Shown here in pieces: positions 1 through 11,370 of a stretch of 64,000 nucleotides of DNA. The notes beneath the pieces are model-generated. The model was given only the letters and a program-made list of their open reading frames with translations, was not told the origin of the DNA and made no database searches. The position numbers were made by a program, and so were the translations under genes. Position 1 is the first letter of the stretch. Every line of letters starts with the position of its first letter. The DNA lies in NCBI GenBank assembly GCA_026874595.1, contig CM049318.1:35919956-35983955 (forward strand), read 5' to 3'. The DNA is from Sipunculus nudus (taxonomy: Eukaryota > Annelida > Sipuncula > Golfingiida > Sipunculidae).

Positions 1-1127
1 TTATAAAGGCTTAAAGTAAGTAAATCACTAGTTTATGTAAATGAAAATTTTAGTATATTACTTTGTTATGTCGTCTTAATTTCTGAGATTTTGTCAGGGT
101 TTTTTTTTTTAAAGAGGGGGTTATAATTTTCCAGTTTTGGAGTATTTAATTTTTCTTATATAAGCATCAAATCGATGAATTATTTAGTAAAAGACTTTAA
201 ATTATAATTGCATTTTCGGATGTAATTTTCGTTAGGTTATAATACCCAACATACGAAAGTGCAATTTGGTTTATATATCAATCACTCGAAGTTAAAGAGA
301 ACCATTTGTGGAACAAAATATGTTATCCATGATTTCAACGGAGGATTTTAATCAGGATGAAATTATTAATATCTCATTTTTAAAGGCAGATCTCTATCTT
401 TAATTGTTTTTATTATGAGCAAAACAAAATGTTTTTTTTCAAGATCCCATCTGCAATAGAATTCTTCCTCTTTTTAAAGATAACATCACGGCCGATGTCT
501 GGCATTAAAAATTGAACATTTTTTTTTGCCGATTCAGCAAGATGCCAGATAATTTATTGTCCTATCATTTTATTCTAACTAGCAGGGAATGCCGTTACAA
601 GATATATACAGCCTTGAGACAAAGGTATAATGCCTGACTTCTGTATAAGATAAAAAGAGAGGATAATCTAATTCTGTTTGTTGTATCCTACGTTTCTACA
701 TCGTTGCATGGGGTAATTTCGGTTAACAGCTGTCATTGAAGTGCCTCTAATGCCATGGCCCCATTTAAATATTTGACCGATTTATGGATACCAATTCTTT
801 AAGAAGTTCATTCTATCTTTCCAAGCGGGAAATACATGGTAAGGTATAATGTCAACCCCATAAACTTACATGCTTCATAAACTTTAAACAGCTATGCCTA
901 TTAATGTTAACTCCCACGTATTACACAAAGAACCATCCAGCTGTTTTTTAATGAGCATGCAGTATTCTTAATAATGCAGCGATGACTGTTACTTCGTTCA
1001 TCTGCACGGATAAATTAATACTCTTGGTGTGCAAATTAATCGAATGTATCGATGATTGGTAGATATATTTCATTATCGATAAACCGATTGCATTTATGCA
1101 TAACCGATCAAACGGTCATGTATGCAC
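1..1127. other. No gene seen
   Basis: AT-rich non-coding sequence with no ORF of note on either strand. Confidence 0.6.
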
Positions 1128-1388
1128 CTTCAGTGAAGTCATAATATCCAGATAAAATATTATAATTCTGTCAGAGATATAAGAAAGACGGGGCACAAAA
1201 CAGCGAACTCGACCTAGTGCATAGAATAAATGTCAACAACCCGGCCATAACTTAAACTTTCAGCGTAATGCACATGTTTGACTTAATGTACTCAAGTCAA
1301 TATCTTAGGTATAATTCTGTAACAGCAGATATTCTGGAAATATAGAAGGTACAACGCATACTCCATTAATAATCGATCATCGGCCGTT
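1128..1388 (+). repeat. Unnamed interspersed repeat, family A, copy 1
   Basis: Shares an ordered series of motifs with 22890-23180, for example 'cagagatataagaaagacgg' here against 'cagagataaaagacaggcgg' there, then a 'gacct.gtgca' block, 'tgtcaaca', 'gtaaaattctat', and a closing stretch ending near 'ttgattaataa'. No ORF. Confidence 0.65.
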
Positions 1389-3713
1389 TCTTGTCTTTCA
1401 GTTGTCGAAAATGGTCTCACAGCCGATTCCTTACACTATAAATTACTAAAATGGCCTGCTGGATTTTGGCGCAAGGTGGCAGGACTGCCACAGTGCAATT
1501 CTAAACTGCATATCAAGCATAGATTTTGTCCATGTTGATTTGCAACATTCCTTCTTAGTGGCCAAATACAAACGGCGGGTTTGGTTTACCGAAACCCCGT
1601 TTGATCCACCCCCGCATATTGGCTAATAGGATTAAGCAGAAGTGTACATATTGAGATGCGTGTTCTGGAAAGTGGATGGTAAAACACGGAGAGTGAGAAC
1701 CAGCCGAAGTAGTAACGAAGATGCAAGGTTCCTTGACCTACAAAAATGTTTGAAAAATGATATGTAATACCGCATATGTTGACAAGGGAGAGGAGCGTCT
1801 GTTCTGATTCATCAGAACGTTCGATTCTGTTTTCCTATATGGAAAATGGTACTTCCGCTTAGCCCTGCTTGGCTAAAGGAATCGACGGGATTTCGCGTAC
1901 TACGTCGTTTTCCAGGGACAAGTGATTCGCACTGGAGGTCAGAATTGTTTTCCTATGGAAAGTTGATCTATATATAGGTATACAGTTACGCACTTTGAAG
2001 CATGACGGTCAAATTCTTAACAATGGCACAGCTATAAATGGTCTGATTGTTTAATTCCTGAGACGTTATCCTTGCTTTCCGTTCACCACCCTTCCGCTAG
2101 ATGTCGTTTATACTCGAAACGAACCTCTTCTTGGTAGGTATTCCGGGATTGCCGGGACAATACTTGTCTCAGTTGCCAAAATTCAAAATTTGTTACATTT
2201 CAAGGACACATCTTTTGCGTATACTTACTAAATATGATTTATTCCGTGAAGTCCTTATCACAAAAACGCCCATTATTATGTAATTTACCTTGAAGCAAAT
2301 CGAATCTAACATTTTTGAACGGACTACATTACGCTCTTCACTGCATCTTTTCGAAAGTGTACGTAGAAGCCGAGGTGCATTTTTGGGGTTAGATTTTGAC
2401 GCCCATAAACCCTAAACCGCAGATTCGTACCCTTGTAAGTCCGAATCTGCGCACCGTGTCCCCACACGATACAAATGGACAGACCAAGATCAGGCTACAG
2501 CCGGAAACTCTTGCTCCTGCTTAACCATACGGATGGCGTCATGCGTTAAACCAGGTTAAGTTGTTAAACCCAGATGCTGTTATTTCAGATAAAAAATGAT
2601 AGAATGAATAATTGGATCAGACACTAAACAGATAATTGGTAATGAAGTAACATGTGGTCAATATCAGCCCCTGTCAATAATAGAGATAAGAAAAGCTGGT
2701 TCCCAGGAGAAACAAAACTCATTTTCAGGAAGAGTAGTTACTCTTCCGCAGACGCCTCAAAACTTTGGAAAAAATGGAAATCACGGGCAATGTAATACAC
2801 TCCTTTTAGTAATCCGAATGTAAAATATATAATTTTTTTTTCTAAAAAGTTATTTACTGCCGTATCTTAATCTGCATCTGCTGGTTGATCTCTCAGTGGG
2901 TGTTTTTCTACTCTTCTCACTCAGGTAATTTGCATATTGGATTTAATCCATATTTAGAACAAAATCAGTCACCCGGTAATAAATCAAAGGTATTCACTAA
3001 AAGCCTCATTTTCAAAATGCTCGCAGAGTAATGGGTTGGTTTAATCTGGCGTATTTCTTAAAGTACAGCACACACGTTGAACACTCTTGTTCTCCCTGCT
3101 ATTAGCACCTCGTGAGACACTTTACTTTGTTTTTTAATTGAAAGAGCTTGCCTGTGCGTATCGCGTAACAATGCATTTTCTTCAATAAGGGCGCTAAAAC
3201 ATACGTCTTAATCATTTTATGTAACGGTAATGCATTTTCTCGAGTGTGCATTTTCTTACAGGACCATTTTCTGTCAACTGTAAATTGAAATGCCTTAAAT
3301 TATTTTATCTGGTAACATTACCGATATCGTATAGTTTAGGGGAATGCTTTACAAGTAATCACTTTTGTTTGTGCGAAATAAGTTAAATTCCGTACTAATA
3401 TCCATTAATTGCAATTTGCCCATTCCGGAACTGAGTGATTGTTTCCCAACAATCTGCCCTTATCCAATACCTCAAGTATGAAAGGAAGTGCACATTGCGT
3501 CACAGGCAGCATTAGCGGCGGGCATTCAGGGTTCTTGCGAAAAGGGCAAAAGGATATAGACAAATCAGATTCAATCTTGACAACCGATTTGCTTTGTAAA
3601 TATCTGAATAAAATGCAGTTGAATCTGAAGTGACCCACGATGATGCATTTTACATTTTACTTCCGCCAGAACTGAATATCTAGAGTAAATCAGATTTCAA
3701 TTTGCTGGACGTA
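1389..3713. other. No gene recognised
   Basis: Only short frames (a 60-codon one at 2101, and overlapping opposite-strand frames at 3405-3638) without splice context or recognisable motifs. Confidence 0.55.
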
Positions 3714-3727
3714 CACTGTTAAAAGTT

Positions 3728-4016
3728 GCACGTAAAATAACGGTGCTTTGCACCGGCAGCAAAGTTGACAGTGCAATGCACCGTTATTTTACGTGCAAAG
3801 AAATAACGCAGTGCGTTAAATAACGTCGCATTGCACCGTAATTTTACAGCGCTTTGGGACGTAAATAAACGGTGCTTAGCCACGGGAAATAACGGGCATG
3901 TTATTTTACGGGACAATATGCCGTTATTTTACAGTGCTAAGAGACGTGAATAAACAGTGATTTAAACTGGAATCAGGGCATTGCACCGTTATTTCACGGT
4001 GCTTTGATATGTAGAA
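3728..4016. repeat. Subterminal repeat array of the 5.7-kb transposon
   Basis: About nine degenerate copies, in both orientations, of a motif like 'gcaccgttattttacgtgc' fill the left subterminal region (examples near 3728, 3776, 3830, 3862, 3897, 3919 and 3985). Several pair into perfect or near-perfect palindromes around 'ggtgctttgcacc'. Related 'gccgttattttacgg' and 'gcgcgttatt' motifs occur just inside the right end near 9330-9400. Arrays of this type bind transposase in CACTA elements (known); here that role is inferred. Confidence 0.75.
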
Positions 4017-5059
4017 TAACAAAACATTGTTACTTTATAATAAATAACAGTGCTTTACACTTGGAGCTATACACTGTTACAGGTTTCCATAATCTTTCTC
4101 AAAATGTTTCTGTCTTGTCATCCGGACGAACCCTTTATTTGTATCTGTGTACTTCAGGTTTCTCATAACATGTTTTTTAGATCTTACCAGTAAAAATATT
4201 ACGAACGAAGTCAGATCTCCTTATGATGATAGAGTTGTAACTTTCTGTTTGACAGTCAAGTGCCCAAAATCAAATCAGGATATCCACAGAGGGAAATGCA
4301 TCTTGGCTAATTTGGGAAATGGCATTAAAAATGCATGCTCACACATAATATCACACCACTTCTTTATTGTATGAAATATTCAACAGATCATCAACATGTA
4401 CAACACATGTACTTAATGTATATAGTTATTCAGATTATACTGATCTTCCAAAAGGCATCATTAGGAAGCAAACATATTTAAACATTTTGACCACACTGCA
4501 TGGCAGTTAAATCGTCTCCAACTAAACATATAAAATTTGGCAATTAGTGCAATATTATTATGATTACTATTATGAATGCTGTGTTTTATCTAATTAAGGT
4601 TGCTGACCTTTTTAACAATGGGGCCCTAATCTATTTATAATGTATCTTTGAAAAATAGATAAAAGTGCATCAATAAATTTATAGTGTTGTAAATTAATGG
4701 TATCTTTAAAGTAAAAGATGGTCAGAACACAAGTCAAACAATTGAAATGGATTTAACTTATATGTCACCAAATACAGTAAAGGCATCTACTTTGTGTGAA
4801 GCTTCTGATAATGAATTCCAAAATAAAGGTCCTTGGTAAATAAATGATTTTTGCATCAATTAAATTCGAACTGGAGGGAGTTGAAGAGAATGTCTACACT
4901 GTAACAAGGGTGCAAGTGTAAACGTATTTCCATAAAAATAATAAGATAATTACCTGATTTAATTAAGGTACTTAAACACAAGAATATTAAAAGTGAAATA
5001 GTCGTTAACTGATATTTCCTATATTGTTGATATATTATAGAGGAAAATGCAGCATTAAA

Positions 5060-5320
5060 ACATTAAATCTGACCAACCAGCTCTATTGACAGTGGGAGGG
5101 CAGTTAGAGGTGCATTCAATTACCCCAAAATCAAGAAACCTGAAGGTCTTTTTAGTCCCTTGGGATACTCCAGGGTAAATATCCAAAATGACGCATAGCA
5201 AGCCTCCAGTGGAAGTAGAAATAACTTGCAAGGGTTGAGAGTTTCTGGCCATCCACCATATGTTACAGTGATGTTACAGTCCCCATCTTGAACATTCACA
5301 GGTGTTGGAGATCTCATTCC
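5060..5320 (-). other. Exon-like terminal block inside the 5.7-kb element (block 5)
   Basis: Acceptor 'attattttgtatgcag' ends just before 5320 on the - strand. In the frame coming from block 4 it reads 'GNEISNTCECSRWGL' and stops. In another frame, phase 0 at the acceptor, it is open for about 66 codons ('MRSPTPVNVQDGDCNITV', ending 'RPSGFLILG'). The two competing frames suggest decay or a different partner exon. The 3' boundary given is approximate and no clear AATAAA is visible. Confidence 0.35.
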
Positions 5321-5755
5321 CTGCATACAAAATAATAAACAGAAAAGAGAGATTGTAAATGTAAGAAACATGAGAGAAATATGCAAGAATATAGTTCAGT
5401 GCAATTATCCCTTTAATTTTTAGATTTTTTTCAAAGTCTGACGCTCTATTAATTTACATTACAGAAAATAAACTTTTGTTCTTTCTTCACAAAATTTAAA
5501 CAATAACTACAAAAATAGTTTTCTTATGGTCAATGGGAACCTTAAGAAGTGAAAATAATTATACATTATTATATCAAATATATCTTTACATTTACATTAC
5601 AGACAATAACTGGCCAAGATTTTGTTCTATCTCCACAAAAAATTAACAATTTCAACATTTTTCTTTATATATGTATTTACTTAAAAAAAGGTTAAAACTA
5701 TCTTTAATACTTGCTGAATATATTAACACAAATATAACAGTTTTGAAAGGATTAC

Positions 5756-5836
5756 CTCTCCTCCATCTGCAATCCCATATTATCCTTGCATTCTCCAAAA
5801 AGTGAAGGCAGTATCCTGTATATAGGAGCTTTGCTT
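5756..5836 (-). other. Exon-like block inside the 5.7-kb element (block 4)
   Basis: On the - strand, acceptor 'tgtatttgcag' precedes 5836 and donor 'gagag|gtaat' follows 5756. The 81-nt block is open in the frame delivered by block 3: it completes a Glu codon and reads 'AKLLYTGYCLHFLENAR', then 'IIWDCRWRR'. It leaves phase 1 into the block beginning at 5320. No family is recognised. Confidence 0.45.
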
Positions 5837-5864
5837 CTGCAAATACAAATACACAGACAATGCA

Positions 5865-5867
<3 letters not shown>

Positions 5868-5950
<83 letters not shown>
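5868..5950. repeat. (TA)n microsatellite
   Basis: Interrupted TA repeat just upstream, on the - strand, of exon-like block 4. Confidence 0.95.
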
Positions 5951-5952
<2 letters not shown>

Positions 5953-6773
5953 GTGATACGAATCAGTTTTAATATCATACTCAATGACTGAAAGTTGATC
6001 GATTAATAATCATTTTTTTTCATTTTATGTGCCATATTATTAACATAAAATCTGTTGTATAGATAAATAAATATTGACAGAGTAAATTAAGCCTAGCATG
6101 TACATCACACTGAAAGGTCAAGACTATACTTGCTAATACTTATTCACTGCATAAGGATAACATTAATACTGTTTCCTATTAAGTGCCCATCTTTCTAAAA
6201 TCTATGAGAGAGTTAGAATATTTCATTGGAATAAAGAGACTTCTTTTGAAAGTTCATACCTGATCGTATATGAAAGGTTATGAAAAAAAATACATGATTT
6301 GATGATTTAATTATGAAATGTCCTTTTCCAGAATGATTTCTACAGACAATAGACCTGAAAATGTATTTTTAAAGGCACAAATGAAAGTATGTGTAAATAT
6401 GAAGTAATTAACAGTAAGGCTATGGGCCTGGATTTTATTTTATTTAACTGTAAATAATTATATTATGAATATTTGATAACCAGAATATCTGCAATGTTTT
6501 ATAGGGAGTAAACATGTTCCAAACTGCATAAAATTAAAAAAAATAGCCAATAATCAGCAGGTTTGACAAATGACACTGTAAGGTTAGAGATGGAGAATAA
6601 AAATATAGAATAAAAATGAATGGAGAGAATGAGAAACAGGCAGGCGAATTTAGGTCAGCATCACTGCTAATGTTCAATATGTAAGATACTTGTTTCACAG
6701 ATTATTAAACTCATCAGCTTATTCAAATTGCCATGGACTTTACAAAAGAAAATATGACAAAATTCAAACTTAC

Positions 6774-6956
6774 CTTGGTGTACTTTTTCTGCAATGTTCT
6801 CTGCTAGGAATTTACCCTGCAACTGCTTGCCAGTGTAGTTGTGCACCTTGCACATCTTGCATTTGTACTTTGTTCACAGCTCTCAGTTTGGTAAGGCGTG
6901 GAACATTTACGTCATCTTTCCTCTAATCATTGATGCATGTATGGCTCTCTGAACAC
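6774..6956 (-). other. Exon-like block inside the 5.7-kb element (block 3)
   Basis: Acceptor 'ttctacttgtgcag' ends just before 6956 and the donor 'caccaag|gtaagt' is at 6774, both near consensus. No frame is open through the full 183 nt. The last 90 or so nt read 'YKCKMCKVHNYTGKQLQG', then 'KFLAENIAEKVHQ', ending in phase 1. That is exactly the phase needed by the next block at 5756-5836, so a 69-codon ORF can run from an ATG here through two introns. The 5' part has stops in all frames, so this is either a decayed captured exon or a partly non-coding one. Confidence 0.45.
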
Positions 6957-7815
6957 CTGCACAAGTAGAACAAATTCTAGGAGTATATAAAACAGAACTG
7001 ATAAACATGTAACAAACGAAAGACAATCTCAGCACCAGGCATATTAATAATATTTACAAAGTAAGTGCAGGTATATAAATTAATAAACAAAAGTGCTTTA
7101 TTGCATATAAAAATGGTAAATATTGGGTCAACAAATGTTTTTACTCAGTGTATAAACAGAAAGGTGCAAAAACAGCATCACATGTGTACAAGGATTTATA
7201 AATAGGAAGCAATATATATGCAGTAGGCCTACAGCCTTTATATTACAAAATGATGTAACATTTGTAATTGTATTTACATATACTAACTATTATAATATAA
7301 CAAGGGCTACAGGCATAATGCAAACCTGCGTAATCTTTCCGGGTTCCCTGATGATAAACTTGACTATTATTTGAAAAGTTATTATTTTTTAAGGTGTGAC
7401 AAGTACATGTATAAAGCAAGTACTACCAATTTTGAATCTTAGTACAAGTATAAATGCACTCAGTCTGATGCATGAGATGTGGTATACCCCATTACAAAGG
7501 CTTATATGTGAGTGAGGGGGTGTCAAAAACCCCATCCAACCCACATTATGAACGGAAATTGCAAGCCTGCACCACAGAGTTGGGGGGGGGGGGGGGGTCT
7601 CTGGCAAATTTCCAGTTGAGCAAACCTGGACATTACAGATGGTTTCACTAGGCCTTGCTAGAACAATTTGTGGGGGGGGGGGGGGAGGGGGGAATCAATC
7701 AGCTATGTTTTCAGTGAATGACAGTGACAGAGGTGGTGTCTTCCCTGTAGCTCAAATGACTTACAGTCAGCTGAGCTAAAAAGGCAGTATATTATTATGT
7801 GATGTTTAAACTTAC

Positions 7816-7908
7816 ATAATTCCTATTCTTAAGAAATAGGAAAGTTGCCATGATGGTATCCAAATCTTCTTTGAATTTGCCAAACTGATGGAAATGCTTG
7901 ACCATTTT
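7816..7908 (-). other. Exon-like block inside the 5.7-kb element (block 2)
   Basis: On the - strand, acceptor 'tgtttatgttttcag' precedes 7908 and donor 'aattat|gtaagttt' follows 7816. The 93-nt block is open in phase 0 for all 31 codons: 'KMVKHFHQFGKFKEDLD', then 'TIMATFLFLKNRNY'. Joined to the block at 6774-6956 the frame adds nine codons and stops, giving a 39-residue reading from its ATG. Whether this is translated is unknown, and the family is not recognised. Confidence 0.45.
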
Positions 7909-8285
7909 CTGAAAACATAAACAGTATTTGGCTGTGCCTTAGCAGCCTTAATTTCCAGGCTCTCTCTCCCTCTCTCGCTCTCTCAAAAAGACTGGCTAAA
8001 ATGTTAGCACTTTGGCTAGCATGGTATGTTTTTTTCATCTAAAACATGTTAAGAAATTTAGGAAATTATCTCAAAGCTGTTAATTATTTGTTTGGTCTGT
8101 GTTTACTCTCTTTTAAGCATCTGTTAAAAATATTTAAAAAAAATAAAGGGACTTTGATATCTTAATTTCTCTGGTTGACATGTAAGTGGGAAAACCTTAT
8201 TCAAGGCCTCATTTAAAATCTAGTAAATAAAAAATTCAAAACTGTTTTCAGTGGTGCCTTTACCAATATTTCACCTTTAAGGGAG

Positions 8286-8384
<99 letters not shown>

Positions 8385-8394
8385 GACATGTATA
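8286..8394. repeat. (TA)n microsatellite, ~108 bases
   Basis: The longest TA run in the window. Confidence 0.95.
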
Positions 8395-8534
8395 TTTATA
8401 CCATTCATGCATGATATACACCCAGACATGACCAGGTGTGTGTGTTTGTGGGTCGGGGGGGGGGGGGGTTGGGGTTGGGGGTTTGCTTCCTTTTTCCTAA
8501 TTGGTAATTCCCTGAAACTAAAAATGACTAAATA

Positions 8535-8720
8535 ATTAAAGATAAACATTGGCATCAATGCAGGGAATGGGGGTTATATATCCCCCCCCCCACTTTTTTA
8601 ACGAGGGGGGATTGGTCAATGTAATCACCCCCAACACTGATATTGAGGAAGTAACGATTACTTTTATATATTGGACATGTAATATATTAATAATTAGAAA
8701 ACTTGACTTTGTTTCCATTT
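8535..8720. repeat. Unnamed interspersed repeat, family D, copy 1
   Basis: 'gggggttatatatccccccc', a G run, 'caatgtaatcaccccc', then 'atattggacatgtaatatat' parallels 49235-49525 in order. It lies inside the 5.7-kb transposon. ORFs on both strands follow the low-complexity runs. Confidence 0.5.
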
Positions 8721-9109
8721 CTGAGTTAACTGAAATATAAGGTTATCTAATAATCTAAACATGGTTTACAGTTGACATTCAATGGAAACATAAAACCTGC
8801 ACTTAATTAATATATAATATCAACATCACACAAATGTCACACATTATAAAATGTGTATATATATATATAATATATATATATAATATACATATATAGCCTA
8901 CATAATATATATTTCCAACTCAATCACTCTTCTACCCCTGCCAGTGACAGTGCCCCCCCCCCCCCCCCCCCCCCAAACTGAGGGAACACATGAACGAGAC
9001 TGGCCTCGTACCACTATACCATTACCAACGTACACTATTACACAGTATTAAAATAACAACTAACACAGTAAACAGATTTATGCCTACATATTAAAGAAGA
9101 ACATTTTAC

Positions 9110-9340
9110 CAATGAAGATGCTGGGTAACTTCTGTGACTTTCAGCAGCCAGCAGACGGACAAAAATGGCTTCTCTTCCCGCCGTGGAGTCAAAAGATCCA
9201 GGATGTTGACGTCATGAGTGGCCCCGCTGATCACATGACGCGCGGTTTATTTCATCTGTACCGTCTGCTTTACACACGTGTCACACCATTTTCACAGACG
9301 CTCATCATTTGACGTTGCATTTGCGCGTTATTCAACGCAC
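9110..9340 (-). other. GC-richer right end of the 5.7-kb element, possible first exon or promoter region
   Basis: A - strand donor 'cttcattg|gtaaaatg' lies at 9110/9109. The ~230 bases to its right are clearly richer in G, C and CpG than the surroundings. A frame that would join block 2 in phase is open back to a stop but has no ATG, so this would be 5' untranslated or incomplete. The right limit is approximate. Confidence 0.3.
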
Positions 9341-9415
9341 AAGAGCGTCTACATGGCAAAGCGGCGTAAATTTACAGTCTTATGCGCCGTTATTTTACGG
9401 CAATTTTTAACAGTG

Positions 9416-10620
9416 TAAAGAGCTTATTGTAAACGCGTTTTAGGTAGATTCTTACTAATAAAATTTCGTAGCTATCCTCATTTATCAAGCGCAGCTTGTT
9501 ATTTCAAGGATAAGGATCACTTATCCGAATCTGTTTTCCTAATATTCTGTACACAAGTTAAAATAAACTTGCAACGGGTGCGATAGTGTTGCAAAACATG
9601 CATATAACGGACACGCCACCTGGTGGCCATACCGCGCAGACCTGGTCATGTAGTCTTGATACTGTAAACAGGCCCCTGTGGACTGTGTTTATTCACACGC
9701 AGAACCTGTGTAGGTATGATTTTGCTGTAATTAATTGTTTAATTCAGCCAACATGAACTAATGCCATGAGAAGATACACTTCTTGTTGAAAATGATGATG
9801 TTCTTTTCATAATCTTAATCGGTATACATATGATTAAATAGGGCTGATATTGTTTTGATGTCTCAAACGTTTTGAAACGCCTTCAGTCAGGACAAGACAT
9901 TAGTGGAGCTAGAATCCCAATTTCAAGTTCCGTTAAGCCACTTTGTGATGTATTTGATTTTATAAATTTAGCAACAATTACTAATGGTATGACAGATGAA
10001 AAACCAGAGACTGTGGGTAGGCTATGTAGGTTGGATGGCAGAATGTGACAGACCGAGTTTAATCAAGTGAAAGTTGTTTCCATCTCGTGAAAGGCTTCTT
10101 CAGAATCATGTCGACATTATACAGACTATAATCCTGAGATGTATAGGAAGTACTCTTGACTTTGTGACCAAAGTTAAGATGTGGTGGCAAGAAAGTAAAA
10201 AAAAATGCTGTAGCAACAAACCAATATTGTGAAGAGAGGAAACTATAAAAATCATATTTCTGCTTCAGGGACAAACCAAATTAGTTTTGAAAAACTTGCT
10301 CTGACAAGGAAGGCCACCTCTCTTTTGGAAAAAAAGCATTTATCTGATGACATATATTATTTCGGATCCATCCACATGGTTTCACAATCATATATGGTAA
10401 TTGGTAAAATATCACATGACAGTGTTTTAAAAGGAGGCAGTTTCCACGTTCAGATATTTTATAAACTTGACTTTTCAATAACCATGCTTGTCGTTAGTAA
10501 TAAGTGGCCCTAGGAAACGGAAACTAAATCAACATAATTTAAATATGATTGGGAGATTATTATGGTAATAACTTATTATCTCATAGATGGAGGTAAGAGA
10601 AATGTCTCTTTTAAAACATC

Positions 10621-10655
<35 letters not shown>

Positions 10656-11059
10656 CATTAACTTAGCCCGAACTGAAATAAAAAAGTACGACATACGTGA
10701 TTGTATAATTGATTCTCAATATTAAGTGGACAGAGCGGCATTCAAAATGTCATTTTATTTATCCGATTTTTAAAATAACACTTTTGAACATCAGTATTCA
10801 TGATGTTACCTGAGCAAAGTCGTAAACAAAAACTAATAATATTTTTATATCATCTGTTGGGTGTGACGTGGGCAAGAGGCACTAGCGTGTTTACGGTGAT
10901 GATCAGCAAAATGTTGATAAAATTAATTATCATCCTTTTAGTGCATTGCTGTCATATCCAGAGTAACAATTTATTCCAGATCACAAAATTATTATCAAGG
11001 GCCTATAACGATATCTGACGTCTATTACAGATAATCCCTTGAAACTTTAATTTTCATCA
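9416..11059. other. No gene recognised
   Basis: Flanking sequence right of the 5.7-kb transposon. A 94-codon + frame at 10229 is AT-rich and opposed by a frame on the other strand; no motif seen. Confidence 0.5.
10623..10653. repeat. (TA)n microsatellite
   Basis: Perfect TA repeat. Confidence 0.95.
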
Positions 11060-11370
11060 AAAAATTATTTTGTTTATATTCACGTGTTTAAAACATGTGG
11101 GGGCCTCCTAAAATTGCTAAAAACATTCAACAAAGACATCTGGCGTCAAGTCAGAATAAATAGAACTTTGCAATTAGTGACCCTCCAACAACCTTAGTTT
11201 ATATGTTTCTTTTCCGTTTGTCAACTTTGCTGTATTTACTGAGAGTTTGTATATAAACAAGCTGATATATCAATCAAAGAGGCATTATCAAAACTTTTCT
11301 AAACAGGAATTACTAAGAGTCATTATTTTTACAAAGAGTAGGCCAAAATCACATAAATTGTATAGATAAT
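11060..11370. mobile_element. TTAA element, family C, degenerate copy
   Basis: Aligns by eye with the middle and right part of the copy at 44512 ('ggcgtcaagtcagaataaat', 'tttccgtttgtcaactttg', 'tatataaacaagctgatata', 'aaatcacataaatt'). The ends have decayed and the limits are approximate. Confidence 0.55.

Larger units (their letters stand above)
3714..9415 (-). mobile_element. 5.7-kb DNA transposon with CACTG inverted ends (CACTA/Mirage-like), no transposase seen
   Basis: The left end reads 'CACTGTTAAAAGTTGCACGT' from 3714. The reverse complement of the right end (9415 leftward) reads 'CACTGTTAAAAATTGCCGTA', and both continue into 'AAAATAACGG'. The two ends are therefore inverted repeats of about 30 bases with few differences. 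A TA dinucleotide lies directly outside each end, consistent with a 2-bp target duplication. Elements of the CMC group (CACTA, Mirage, Chapaev) begin CACTA or CACTG (known), and the dense subterminal repeats at 3728-4016 fit that group. No long ORF with a DDE transposase is present, so the copy is non-autonomous. Its interior holds at least four - strand blocks with good splice sites, described separately. A Tc1/mariner-type origin is possible given the TA. Confidence 0.75.

Noticed and set aside
5652-5984. 110-codon - strand ORF
   Set aside because: Most of it translates a (TA)n tract. Only the 81-nt splice-bounded part (5756-5836) is kept as an exon-like block.
8277-8558. 93-codon - strand ORF
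   Set aside because: Tyr-Ile repeat from (TA)n plus poly-Pro from a G run.
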